From: Pseudaestuariivita atlantica
GTDB taxonomy: Bacteria; Pseudomonadota; Alphaproteobacteria; Rhodobacterales; Rhodobacteraceae
DNA length: 64,000 nucleotides
NCBI RefSeq assembly: GCF_001205715.1
Contig: NZ_AQQZ01000007.1
Location: 62,001-126,000, forward strand
Reading direction: 5' to 3'
The position numbers were made by a program, and so were the translations under genes. The first letter of the stretch is position 1; each line of letters opens with the position of its first letter. The notes under the pieces are model-generated. The model was not told the DNA's origin. It ran no database searches and saw only the letters and a program-made list of their open reading frames with translations. Below, piece by piece: positions 52,699 to 61,003 of the stretch.

Positions 52699-53246
52699 TT
52701 CAGGGCTTCCTCGCCTTCGCCGAAGCAGCCGATGGCGGCCTCGGATTGCTCGAACCGGCCCTTCACCACCAGCAGAACGGCGGCGATCAGCGTCAGCCAC
52801 GACACGACCGCGAACCAGATCCAGCCCGCGAACCACGGCGTCTGGACCCAGGCCAGCGGCGTTTCCAGCGGCGTGTTCGCGCGGGACGAATTGGCCAGCG
52901 ACCGCGCCAGCACCGGCCAGCACTTCACGGCGATCAGTGTCACCGTCGCGGCCACGACGGTCATCGAGAACAGGTCGAACACCGCGCGCCCAAGCTGTCC
53001 CGTGCGCGACCGCAGGATGTCGATGCGGACGTGGCCAAGCTCCAGCAGGGTGAAGGACATCCCCCACGAGGTCGCGATGGCCATGACATAGCCGGAAATC
53101 TCGTCGGTGCCGCCGAAGGACGACCCGAGGCGGCGCAATATGATGTCCAGAAGGACGACGCCGGCGCAGACCAGCAGGACGATCCCCGTCAGGATCGCGA
53201 TCCGCCGGTTCAGGCTGCGCAGCTTATCAAGGACTACCAGTTCCAT
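52695..53246 (-). CDS. dctQ: TRAP transporter small permease (DctQ type)
   Basis: A 183-residue protein with four membrane helices (about 14-35, 50-70, 88-108 and 135-158) and the DctQ pattern DEISGYVMAIATSWGMSF. A good ribosome site (GGAGGG) supports the ATG at 53246 rather than a longer frame. Coupled to dctM by ATGA. Confidence 0.9.
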   Translation of the reverse strand: MELVVLDKLRSLNRRIAILTGIVLLVCAGVVLLDIILRRLGSSFGGTDEISGYVMAIATSWGMSFTLLELGHVRIDILRSRTGQLGRAVFDLFSMTVVAATVTLIAVKCWPVLARSLANSSRANTPLETPLAWVQTPWFAGWIWFAVVSWLTLIAAVLLVVKGRFEQSEAAIGCFGEGEEALK

Positions 53247-53317
53247 CCGCCCTCCGGGGCCTGTCATCGTTGGTGGAATGGCGGGATGGGTGCGACAGAG
53301 GCACCCATCCCGACCGG

Positions 53318-54352
53318 TCAGTTGGCGATGGTCACGCCGACCGTGGCGCCGACGCTGGCGTTCCAGCGCTCGGCCCAGTCGCCGCCGGCACGTTCGGCCC
53401 AGTCGGGCAGGACCTGTCCGACAAGCACCTCGCGCGCCTTGGCGAAATCGGCGTCCGACACCTCGACCAGCGTCATGCCGCGGGCCTCACCCGCCGGGCA
53501 GTCGCCGTTGCCGGTCAGGCAGGCGATGTCGTTCACCAATGCGTCCTGCGCCGAGGCCCATGCGGGGCCTTCGAAGTTGGTCGCGATCTGGTCGGTGATC
53601 AGCGCCTGCGTCTCGGCGTCAAGGCTGTTCCACTTGTCCATGTTGATCGCGGTCACGACGCTGTCCCAGCCGCCAAGCGGGATCGGCAGCAGGTGCGTCG
53701 ACACTTCCCACCAGCCCGCCGAGTAACCCGATCCGGCACCCGTCACGGCGCAATCGACGACGCCTTTCTGCAGCGCGCCGGGCACCTCCGAGAAGCCGAC
53801 ATTCACGCCCTCGGCGCCAAGCGCTTCGAGAAACTTCGCCGTCATCCGGCCCGAGGCGCGGATCTTCTTGCCGGCGAGGTCGTCCAGCCCCGAAATCTCG
53901 GCGTTGCAGAACACGACCTGCGGCGGATAGGGCGCGATGGCCAGCACGCGGCTGTTGAACCGGTCGCGGTAGATGTCGGACACCATCGGGCGGGCCGCGT
54001 CGACCATGGCGCGCGCCTCGTCCGCGGTCAGCGCCAGCAGCGGCACGTCGAGCCCTTCCAGCTCGGGCGCATCGGCCACCGCGTAATCGGCCACCGTCAT
54101 CGCGACGTCGTAGACGCCGTCACCCAGCAGGCGGAACACGTCGCCGACGCCAAGGTTCATCTGGTTGTGCGTGGTCAGGCTGACCTCGATATCGCCACCC
54201 GAGGCAGCGGGCAGCGTCTCGCTCCAGAAGGGTGCCTCGTACTGCTTGTGCAGCGGCAGGCCGGACCAGCTGCCGACGACCGAAAGGGTTTCGGCCAGCG
54301 CGGGTGTCGCGAGCGCCGTGGTGAGGGCAAGACATGTTGCGATGCGTTTCAT
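53318..54352 (-). CDS. dctP: TRAP transporter solute-binding protein (DctP type)
   Basis: A 344-residue periplasmic protein with signal peptide MKRIATCLALTTALATPALA. The fold is shown by VVGSWSGLPLHKQYEAPFW, the ligand-binding Arg in KKIRASGRMTAKFLEALG, and LQKGVVDCAVTGAGSGYSAGW (cited as LQKGVVDCAVTGAGSGY). Cysteines near the C-terminus (DIACLTGNGDCPAGE) may form a disulfide. Its ligand is inferred from the D-glutamate/5-oxoproline genes on both sides. Confidence 0.92.
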   Translation of the reverse strand: MKRIATCLALTTALATPALAETLSVVGSWSGLPLHKQYEAPFWSETLPAASGGDIEVSLTTHNQMNLGVGDVFRLLGDGVYDVAMTVADYAVADAPELEGLDVPLLALTADEARAMVDAARPMVSDIYRDRFNSRVLAIAPYPPQVVFCNAEISGLDDLAGKKIRASGRMTAKFLEALGAEGVNVGFSEVPGALQKGVVDCAVTGAGSGYSAGWWEVSTHLLPIPLGGWDSVVTAINMDKWNSLDAETQALITDQIATNFEGPAWASAQDALVNDIACLTGNGDCPAGEARGMTLVEVSDADFAKAREVLVGQVLPDWAERAGGDWAERWNASVGATVGVTIAN

Positions 54353-54382
54353 TTGGATCTCCCTGTTGGAAACGTGATTATC

Positions 54383-55198
54383 TCAGGTGAAGGTCAGAAC
54401 GGGTATTTCCGCGTCTTCGGCGACGTCGGTGATCAGCATGTGACCGGGTTTGTGCGTGATGCAGAGCGGCAAACGCGCGGCCTCCAGCGCCACTTGCGGG
54501 GTGACGCCACAGGCCCAGAACACTGGCACCTCGCCGGGATGGACAGGGGCGGGATCGCCCCATTCGGGGTTCGCGACATCGGCAATGCCGATCTTCGCCG
54601 GATCGCCCCAGTAGACCGGCGCGCCGTGGGCCAGCGGGAAACGGCGCGAGATCTCGACGACCGCATCGACCCGGTCTTCAGGCACCGCGCGCATCGACAC
54701 CACCATCTTGCCCCGGAAGGGCCCCGCGGGAACCGTGTCGATGTTCGACCGGAACATCGGAACCGTGGTGTCGTTCTCGATATGCCAGACCGGAATGCCC
54801 GCCCGCAGGATCGCGTGTTCGAAGGTGAACGAGCATCCCAGCGCGAAGGCGACCAGGTCATCCTGCCAGATGTCGCGGATGTCATGCGCCGACCCGGCCA
54901 GCTTGCCGTCGCGATAGATGTTGTAGGCGGGCACGTCCGTCCGGATGTCGATATCCCGGCCCATCGTCGCCATCATCGGGTTGCCCGTATCGCTCACCCC
55001 GGTCAGGGGGCAGGGCTTGGGATTGCGCTGGCAGAAGCGCATGAAGTCGAGCGCATAGGCCTCGGGCATGATGGCGAGGTTGGCCTGCAGGTATCCCTGG
55101 CCAAGCCCGGCGGTGTGGGAGCAATACTCCCCCGCGCGGATCGCGGCGCGCTGCTCTGGCAGCGTGCGGGATTTCAGCTGTTGGTAAGTGGCGCTCAC
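54383..55198 (-). CDS. DUF1445 protein, D-glutamate cyclase family
   Basis: A 271-residue protein annotated in many genomes as a putative hydro-lyase; the family's mammalian member DGLUCY converts D-glutamate to 5-oxo-D-proline. Typical segments are AGLGQGYLQANLAIMP, NPKPCPLTGVSDTGNP, DIRTDVPAYNIYRDGKL, FALGCSFTFEHAI and FWACGVTPQVALEAA. The GTG start at 55198 has a good GGGGGAT ribosome site. It is the first gene of the TRAP-DUF2848-pxpBCA unit and fits with 5-oxoproline opening downstream. Confidence 0.88.
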   Translation of the reverse strand: MSATYQQLKSRTLPEQRAAIRAGEYCSHTAGLGQGYLQANLAIMPEAYALDFMRFCQRNPKPCPLTGVSDTGNPMMATMGRDIDIRTDVPAYNIYRDGKLAGSAHDIRDIWQDDLVAFALGCSFTFEHAILRAGIPVWHIENDTTVPMFRSNIDTVPAGPFRGKMVVSMRAVPEDRVDAVVEISRRFPLAHGAPVYWGDPAKIGIADVANPEWGDPAPVHPGEVPVFWACGVTPQVALEAARLPLCITHKPGHMLITDVAEDAEIPVLTFT

Positions 55199-55274
55199 AC
55201 GTATCCCCCGATGCTGCGCCGAGCGTCACGCTTTCAACCTATAAAATCAAATTCAATATATTTTTATGTATCGA

Positions 55275-56171
55275 TCACGGATTTCTATCATTTACGTATG
55301 CCGTCGCAACCTCCAGCGCGACCTTGGCCGCGGTCTCGATCAGGTGGCTCTTGGGTTCGCCAAGGTAGGAGGCGGTGAACTGCAGCGGCGCGGGCACCCA
55401 GCCGGGATCGAACTCGATGATGCGCCCGCTGGCGATGTATTCGCGGCCCAGCGCGCGGGGCAGGACCGCCACGCCAAGATCGGCCTCGACCAGCCGGAAA
55501 CAGGCCGACAGGGACGAGGACGGAAAGAGCGGCACATCCGGTCCGACACGTTCAAACAGCATCTCCTTCAACTCGCGAAAGGGCCGGGTATTGCGGGCAT
55601 AGGTCAGGACCGGGCGCTTTGAATCCAGCGTTTCAAGGTCATCGCTGCGCGAGCACGCGGCGTACCATGCGAGGTCAAAGCCGGGCAGTTCGATATTGTT
55701 GACCCGGTGTTCCGAGACCGGGCCCAGAAGGATCGCCAGATCGATCTCCCGGTTCATCAGGCCCTCGCGCAGATGCACCGAGATATCGACGTTGAACTCG
55801 ATCTCCAGCCGGGGATAAAGCAGGTGCAGGCGCGACACGAGGTCGGGCAGCCAGCATTGCGCGATGGTTTCGGACACGCCAAGGCGCAATCGCCCCTCGA
55901 CGCCCTCGGGGTCGACCACGTCGCGCTCCACCAGCTCGGTCAGGTGCTCGAACTTCTCGGCATGTGCCAGCAGCAACTCGCCCCGCTTCGTCAGGCGCAT
56001 GCCCCCCGCGCGCCTCTCGAACAGGGCGCATCCCAGCGACTCCTCGAGGTTCTTGATCCGCGCCGTGGCCGCCGGCTGCGTCAGGTTGAGCACACCCGCC
56101 GCCCTGCGCACGCCCCCGTGCCGGACCACGGCGAGGAACGTGCGCAATTGTTCGATATTGATCCGTGTCAT
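55275..56171 (-). CDS. LysR-family regulator of the adjacent catabolic cluster
   Basis: 298 residues. The HTH is at 1-60 (INIEQLRTFLAVVRHGGVRRAA, cited as EQLRTFLAVVRHGG; LTQPAATARIKNLEESLGCALFER) and the effector domain follows (LRLGVSETIAQCWLPDLVSRL). It is upstream of and on the same strand as the D-glutamate cyclase-family gene, separated by an AT-rich 76-base region likely to hold the controlled promoter. The assignment as local activator is inferred. Confidence 0.88.
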   Translation of the reverse strand: MTRINIEQLRTFLAVVRHGGVRRAAGVLNLTQPAATARIKNLEESLGCALFERRAGGMRLTKRGELLLAHAEKFEHLTELVERDVVDPEGVEGRLRLGVSETIAQCWLPDLVSRLHLLYPRLEIEFNVDISVHLREGLMNREIDLAILLGPVSEHRVNNIELPGFDLAWYAACSRSDDLETLDSKRPVLTYARNTRPFRELKEMLFERVGPDVPLFPSSSLSACFRLVEADLGVAVLPRALGREYIASGRIIEFDPGWVPAPLQFTASYLGEPKSHLIETAAKVALEVATAYVNDRNP

Positions 56172-56612
56172 CCCGGATTAGTCGCATGCCGACGGAGGAT
56201 AGGACAGGGCAAAGCGGGTTTGGCGTGGTGCCACGGGTGAGCATGTGCAAGCGCTGGCTGCCACGCCAGGCCGGGTGTCCCACACCACCGCACGCCGGTT
56301 CGGTTTCGATTGTTCACCCCTGCCGATCGATGGTGGCAACTGCCAGCTTCATGCGGTCCGCCACGTATGCAAAGCCGGTAACCCACCGCATGTCTGGCTG
56401 CTGGAAGGGGTGCGAAACATCGTGTCTGGTTCCGCCGCGAAACCGTCCGGACGGACGTCGAACCTGAAATGCGTGCGATCACTCCGACGTGCAGCACAAC
56501 CCAGGACGAGAACCACGGGCCAGCGGGCCGGGCGTCCGGCCCACCGTCGCCTCCGTTCGCCTTGCGGACAATTCCCGAGCCATGACACGGTCAGGCAAGA
56601 GTTTTTCACGCG
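56172..56612. other. 441-base region without a supported gene
   Basis: Between the LysR start and the argE-like stop. Several overlapping short frames exist on both strands, but none has a ribosome site, domain or plausible composition (long Arg/Pro/Gly/Cys-rich runs). It could hold the LysR promoter near 56172-56230 and decayed DNA beyond. No inverted repeats typical of insertion-sequence ends were seen. Confidence 0.5.
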
Positions 56613-57770
56613 CTATCCCGGCCGCGAACGCGCCGACGGACGGCTCACCTCCGCCAGAATCCGGTCCATCATCAGGCCGCATTGCGAGAGTTGAGACAAC
56701 GCAAGAGACTCGTCCGGTTGATGGCCATCGGTCGCCATGTCACCGGGGCCGATGATACATGTGTTCAGACCCATAGCCGCGAAGTATCCGGCTTCCGTAC
56801 CGAAAGCGACCTTGGTCGTGTCCCTGCCAGCAGCCAGTTCGATGGCCGTTTCCAACGTTTCCTGATCTTGATCGGCCCCCAGGCCCGGATAGGCCCCGGT
56901 TTCACTGATCGAAACGTCAGCGCCTTCGCTGGCCGCCAGCGACGACGCAATGGCACGAATGTCGGACAGTATCTCGGCACCGGCCGACGGGGTTACCGAG
57001 CGGACTTCCATGTCGATCGTGGTCTCGTCCGCCACGATGTTGACCGCACGTCCGCCGTTGATCTTGCCGACATGTATCGTGCTGTAAGGAATCTCGAAAT
57101 CTGGGTCTGCCGGGCCCTTGGCAACGCGGTCCTGCAAGTCTTTCATTTCCAGAATGAAACGCGCGGCGACTTGAATGGCATTCACGAAATTTGGCGCGAG
57201 CGCGCTGTGCCCCGCCTGACCGCCGAACCGCACCCGCAGGGCTGTCTTTCCCTTATGCCCGACAGCAACCCGCATCGAGGTCGGCTCTCCGACGATAACG
57301 AGCCTTGGATGACCCAGAAGAGGGGCAAGCGTTGGCAACATTTCCTTGATGCCGACACAGCCCACTTCTTCGTCATAGGACAGCACGATGCCGAGCGGCG
57401 CGGACAATCGCGAGGGGTCAACACGCTCTGCAAGTGCGAGCGCGCTTGCCACGAAACCCTTCATGTCGGTCGTGCCGCGCCCGAAGACATGCGTTTCGCT
57501 GCGCGTCATTTGGAAGGGGTGACTTGTCCAGTCCTGGCCGTCGGTCGGCACGACATCGGTATGCCCGGACAGACAGATGCCTCCGCCTGCCTTGGGCCCG
57601 ATGCGCGCGAACAGTCCGGCTTTCCTGCCACAGGCCGACGGAATCCGGGTCACCCCGAACCCCGCATTCTGCAACATGGTCTGTGTCCAGTCGACAAGAT
57701 CCAGATTGCTTTCGCTGCTTACCGTGGGAAAGGCTATCAGCCTTTCGAGGATATCAAGCGTTCGGGTCAC
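56613..57770 (-). CDS. ArgE-like M20 deacetylase
   Basis: A 385-residue zinc amidohydrolase of the acetylornithine deacetylase group. Motifs are SGHTDVVPTDGQDW (metal His/Asp), FGRGTTDMKGF (bridging Asp), LSYDEEVGCVG (catalytic Glu and metal Glu), VIVGEPTSM, and GHSALAPNFVNAI. The start is GTG with GGAA upstream, overlapping the end of the amine dehydrogenase gene by 17 bases. That linkage suggests it removes an acyl group from a metabolite of the operon rather than serving arginine synthesis. Confidence 0.9.
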   Translation of the reverse strand: MTRTLDILERLIAFPTVSSESNLDLVDWTQTMLQNAGFGVTRIPSACGRKAGLFARIGPKAGGGICLSGHTDVVPTDGQDWTSHPFQMTRSETHVFGRGTTDMKGFVASALALAERVDPSRLSAPLGIVLSYDEEVGCVGIKEMLPTLAPLLGHPRLVIVGEPTSMRVAVGHKGKTALRVRFGGQAGHSALAPNFVNAIQVAARFILEMKDLQDRVAKGPADPDFEIPYSTIHVGKINGGRAVNIVADETTIDMEVRSVTPSAGAEILSDIRAIASSLAASEGADVSISETGAYPGLGADQDQETLETAIELAAGRDTTKVAFGTEAGYFAAMGLNTCIIGPGDMATDGHQPDESLALSQLSQCGLMMDRILAEVSRPSARSRPG

Positions 57771-59844
57771 TTCGTTTCCATGCGTCCAGTTGGGTCACTT
57801 CGCGCCTGAATGGCAGCGCATCGCCGATGTCTTCGCCATCCAGTTCGCGCGCATACCTGTGTCCGGCATAGGTCGCCCATGCAATCGGACCGGGGGCATT
57901 GGCATCTCCGATCAGGGTTACCGACCTGATGCCTGCATCCAACCACGCGTCCTCGCGAGACTTGAGATCGCCAAAAACGGCGTTGTTTTCCTGTCTCGAG
58001 GTGACAAGCAGCACCGCGTCGCAGGGCATGGGTTGGCGTCGGTCCGTGAAGACGCAGTTTGTCTCTACGTGATCCGCGCCAATGGCCGTCACGCCGCGGT
58101 TCAACTCGATGCGCACCCCCATCTCGGCCAACCTGCGGTGGATTTCATGTTGCTCCAACGTGTTGACGGTCCATTCGCTGACGGCGGCGGCGGGCGTGAC
58201 AAGGGTGGCCGTGCATCCGCTTTGGACGAGTAGCTCGGCCAGAACACCGCCCATGTAATAGTGATCATCGTCATAGATCACGACATGACCGGCTGGTATC
58301 CGGCCCGCCATCAAGTCATCAGGTGTAAATATCGGAAGGGCGTCATTGGTCGGAAACGGCACCACATGCTGGCGCGCGACCCCGTCACGCCGCCATGTCG
58401 CGCCGGTCGCAAGGCAGACATGGTCGAACCCGAATTCAAGGATGCTATTGGCGTCCAGCATCGAGTCGAAGTAGATCTCGACATTGGCCTTTTGTCGCAA
58501 CTGGTAGTCCCGGTAATCGGCGACGCGCCCCCAGGCGCTGAGCCCCGGCAGCGTGCGCTCTCGGGCGACACGGCCGCCCAGCACCCGGCCGGCCTCGGCG
58601 AGGGCGACGTCATAGCCGCGGTTGGCCAGGGCAAGGCTTGCTTCCAACCCCGCCGGGCCCGCACCGACCACCAGCACGTTCGAGCTGTTTCCCTTGGCGT
58701 TCATGCGCTCCGGGTGCCAGCCCTTGCGCCATTCCTCCATGAAGGTCGGGTTCTGGGTGCAGCGGCTGATGGACATGGTCATGTCGCCGGTGATGCAGAT
58801 GTTGCAGCCGATGCACTCTCGGATATCTTCGATCCGGCCTTCTTCGATTTTCTTCGGCAGGAACGGATCCGCGATAGAAGGACGCGCACAGCCGATCAGG
58901 TCAAGCGTGCCGCTCTTGATCATGCGCGCCATGACATCGGGGCTGGTGAAGCGCCCGACGCCCACGATCGGACGGTCCGTCAAGTCGCGGATGCCTCGAA
59001 CCAGAGCCTCCTGCGCGGCTTCTTCCTTGAACCGGGACGGGCCGCTGCAATCCTCCCACGTGCCGTGGGCCAGATCCCAAAGATCGGGCAGATTGCGGTT
59101 CATCTCCACGAAGTCGCGGACCTCGGCGTTGGAAAATCCAAGATCGCCGATGGTCTCATCAAGCGAGACCCGCATGGTCAGCCCCATCGCATCGCCGACC
59201 GCATCGCGGATATCGGCCACGACTTCCTGCGCGAACCGGGCGCGGTTTTCGAGGCTGCCGCCATATTCGTCGGTGCGGTGGTTGGTCACGCGGCTGAGAA
59301 AGTGTTGGAAAATGCCAAAGCCGTGGGCGCCGTACAGGCAAATCAGATCGAACCCGGCTTCCCTCGACCGCTTCGCCGCGTTCACGAACCAGCGGCGCAG
59401 ATCGCGTATGTCCGACTTGTCCAGGGCGCGCGCCTGCAGGGGGTCATTGGTGAAGGTGCGGATGGGTTGTGCGGACACGGCCAGCGGCACTTCGCGGGTA
59501 TAAAGGTTTGGACCGTTCACACCGGAATAGGCCAGCTGGATGCCCGCAAGGGCCCCGTGTTCCTTCATCGTCTCGGACATCCGGCGCAGCATGGGGATGT
59601 CCTTGTCCTCCCACAAACGCAACTCGATGAACGGCGTGATTTCAGAGGTATGGTGGATCTCGCACTGCTCGGTAAAGATCACGCCCCAGCCGCCCTCGGC
59701 TTTAGATCCTCGCATGGCCGCAGCGGCCGACGGATCGCGATAGCCGCCTCCGTTGCAATGCGGCACCTGGTAAAAGCGGTTCTTCGCGGTGAGCGGCCCG
59801 ATCTGAACCGGCTCGAACAAGATGTCGTAGCGAGGGTCGCGCAA
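57754..59844 (-). CDS. Flavin/4Fe-4S amine dehydrogenase related to trimethylamine and dimethylamine dehydrogenase
   Basis: 696 residues. The N-terminal TIM barrel carries FMN and aligns without gaps to trimethylamine dehydrogenase (TMADH) at the start, including RFYQVPHC with Cys30, the covalent flavin attachment residue. The cluster motif is CIGCNIC plus a fourth Cys in ISRCTQNP, and the C-terminal ADP-binding domains start at VLVVGAGPAGLEA. YGAH (catalytic Tyr/His) is kept. TMADH bowl residues differ: Tyr60 is Gln and Trp105 is Ala. Gln60 is reported for dimethylamine dehydrogenase. Start is TTG with GGAGA upstream, matching the family N-terminus. Substrate probably a secondary or larger N-methylated amine. 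Confidence 0.9.
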   Translation of the reverse strand: MRDPRYDILFEPVQIGPLTAKNRFYQVPHCNGGGYRDPSAAAAMRGSKAEGGWGVIFTEQCEIHHTSEITPFIELRLWEDKDIPMLRRMSETMKEHGALAGIQLAYSGVNGPNLYTREVPLAVSAQPIRTFTNDPLQARALDKSDIRDLRRWFVNAAKRSREAGFDLICLYGAHGFGIFQHFLSRVTNHRTDEYGGSLENRARFAQEVVADIRDAVGDAMGLTMRVSLDETIGDLGFSNAEVRDFVEMNRNLPDLWDLAHGTWEDCSGPSRFKEEAAQEALVRGIRDLTDRPIVGVGRFTSPDVMARMIKSGTLDLIGCARPSIADPFLPKKIEEGRIEDIRECIGCNICITGDMTMSISRCTQNPTFMEEWRKGWHPERMNAKGNSSNVLVVGAGPAGLEASLALANRGYDVALAEAGRVLGGRVARERTLPGLSAWGRVADYRDYQLRQKANVEIYFDSMLDANSILEFGFDHVCLATGATWRRDGVARQHVVPFPTNDALPIFTPDDLMAGRIPAGHVVIYDDDHYYMGGVLAELLVQSGCTATLVTPAAAVSEWTVNTLEQHEIHRRLAEMGVRIELNRGVTAIGADHVETNCVFTDRRQPMPCDAVLLVTSRQENNAVFGDLKSREDAWLDAGIRSVTLIGDANAPGPIAWATYAGHRYARELDGEDIGDALPFRREVTQLDAWKRSDPNA

Positions 59845-59885
59845 AACGGGTCTCCGGTCAGATCGTGTAGCTTGTGTGGGTCGGT

Positions 59886-60560
59886 CTATGCATCACCCGG
59901 CACACCATAAGACGGCGCCTCGCGCGGATCGAGCGCGCGCTGCACATAGGCGTCGAGCTGCGGTTTGTAGACCTCCCAGGCAGTGGCCACGGCCTCGATC
60001 GGGCAATCTTCCGTCCAGTCACAGCGCAAATCGGCGACGGGCCACGGCACCGCGTCGCAAAGCTGCATCCCCGCCGAATGCACGGGCCCCGCTTCACCGC
60101 CCGCGGCGAGCCCGGCCCGAAGCGCCGTGATCAGGCGGTCGCCGAGATGTCCGGCGCTGTCTTCGAAAGCCGAGACGATGACGCTTGGCACGTTTTCGTT
60201 CGCCAGCAAGTTCCCCGCCGACACGACATCAACTCCGGCGGCTTCGGTCCAGATTCCCAAGGCATTGGGGCCGGAATGGATCGCGGTCTGCCCGAGGCGG
60301 TCAATCGCCAGCACCTGACGATACTCGATGAACGCGCCCTGGTCGCGCACACCGGTGATCGCCTCGTGCGCCGACATGCCGCCCTGCATCAGGTCCAGCG
60401 CGAACGGCCCGAGCCGTGGGTCGGTGATGTTCTGGCTGGCCACCGCACCGACCCCGGCGCGGGTATAGGCACATCGGGCGGCAACCGCGGGCGACGACGA
60501 CGAAATCGCAACCCCGAACATGCCCGTCTCGGCGCAGCGCGCGACCAGTGAAAAGGTCAT
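59886..60560 (-). CDS. DUF1028 protein
   Basis: About 224 residues of DUF1028, an Ntn-hydrolase-like family of unknown function. Typical features are MTFSLVARCAETGMFGVAISS at the start (cited as FSLVARCAETGMFGVAISS), VGAVASQNITDPRLGP, and SAFEDSAGHLGDRLITAL. The ATG overlaps the RidA stop (ATGA). DUF1028 and RidA genes often occur together in catabolic operons, suggesting hydrolysis of an amide or imine-derived product. Confidence 0.9.
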   Translation of the reverse strand: MTFSLVARCAETGMFGVAISSSSPAVAARCAYTRAGVGAVASQNITDPRLGPFALDLMQGGMSAHEAITGVRDQGAFIEYRQVLAIDRLGQTAIHSGPNALGIWTEAAGVDVVSAGNLLANENVPSVIVSAFEDSAGHLGDRLITALRAGLAAGGEAGPVHSAGMQLCDAVPWPVADLRCDWTEDCPIEAVATAWEVYKPQLDAYVQRALDPREAPSYGVPGDA

Positions 60561-60985
60561 CGTCCGTAGCCTTCGGGGATCACGGCGGTGCCGTCGATTT
60601 CGACCAGCCACTCCGGGCGGGCCAGGGCCTGTACGACCAGCCCGGTCGAAACGGGATGCACACCTTTGATATATTCGCCCATGGTGCGATAGACCGCTTC
60701 GCGGTGGCGCACATCGGTGATGTAGACGACGACCTTGACAAGATGCGCCATCTCGCCGCCGGCCTCCTCGATCAACTGCTTGATGTTCTGCATGACCTTG
60801 TGTGTCTGCTCGACCGGGTCATGGCTTTCGATGTTCTTCGCATCATCGAGGTTCTGCGGGCATTGCCCGCGCAACCATACTGTCTTGCCACCCGTCGTAA
60901 CCACGGCCTGACAGAGATCATTGTCGAGGTTCTGCTCGGGATAGGTTGCAGCGGTGTTGAACTTGCGAAGGCGGGTATGGGCCAT
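60557..60985 (-). CDS. RidA/YjgF-family enamine/imine deaminase
   Basis: A 142-residue RidA-family protein; such proteins hydrolyse reactive enamines and imines released by PLP or flavin enzymes. Features are VWLRGQCPQNLDD, QTHKVMQNIKQLIEEAGGEM, LVKVVVYITDVRHRE and the C-terminal WLVEIDGTAVIPEGYG. The usual substrate-binding Arg near position 105 is not obvious, so this is likely an Rid subfamily member. An amine dehydrogenase in the same operon would produce imines, a fitting partner. Confidence 0.88.
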   Translation of the reverse strand: MAHTRLRKFNTAATYPEQNLDNDLCQAVVTTGGKTVWLRGQCPQNLDDAKNIESHDPVEQTHKVMQNIKQLIEEAGGEMAHLVKVVVYITDVRHREAVYRTMGEYIKGVHPVSTGLVVQALARPEWLVEIDGTAVIPEGYGR

Positions 60986-61003
60986 GCGGTCTCCGTCTGT
61001 TGG

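Noticed and set aside
53270-55378. Plus-strand 702-codon frame
   Set aside because: Runs antisense across dctP and the D-glutamate cyclase-family gene; no signals or domains.
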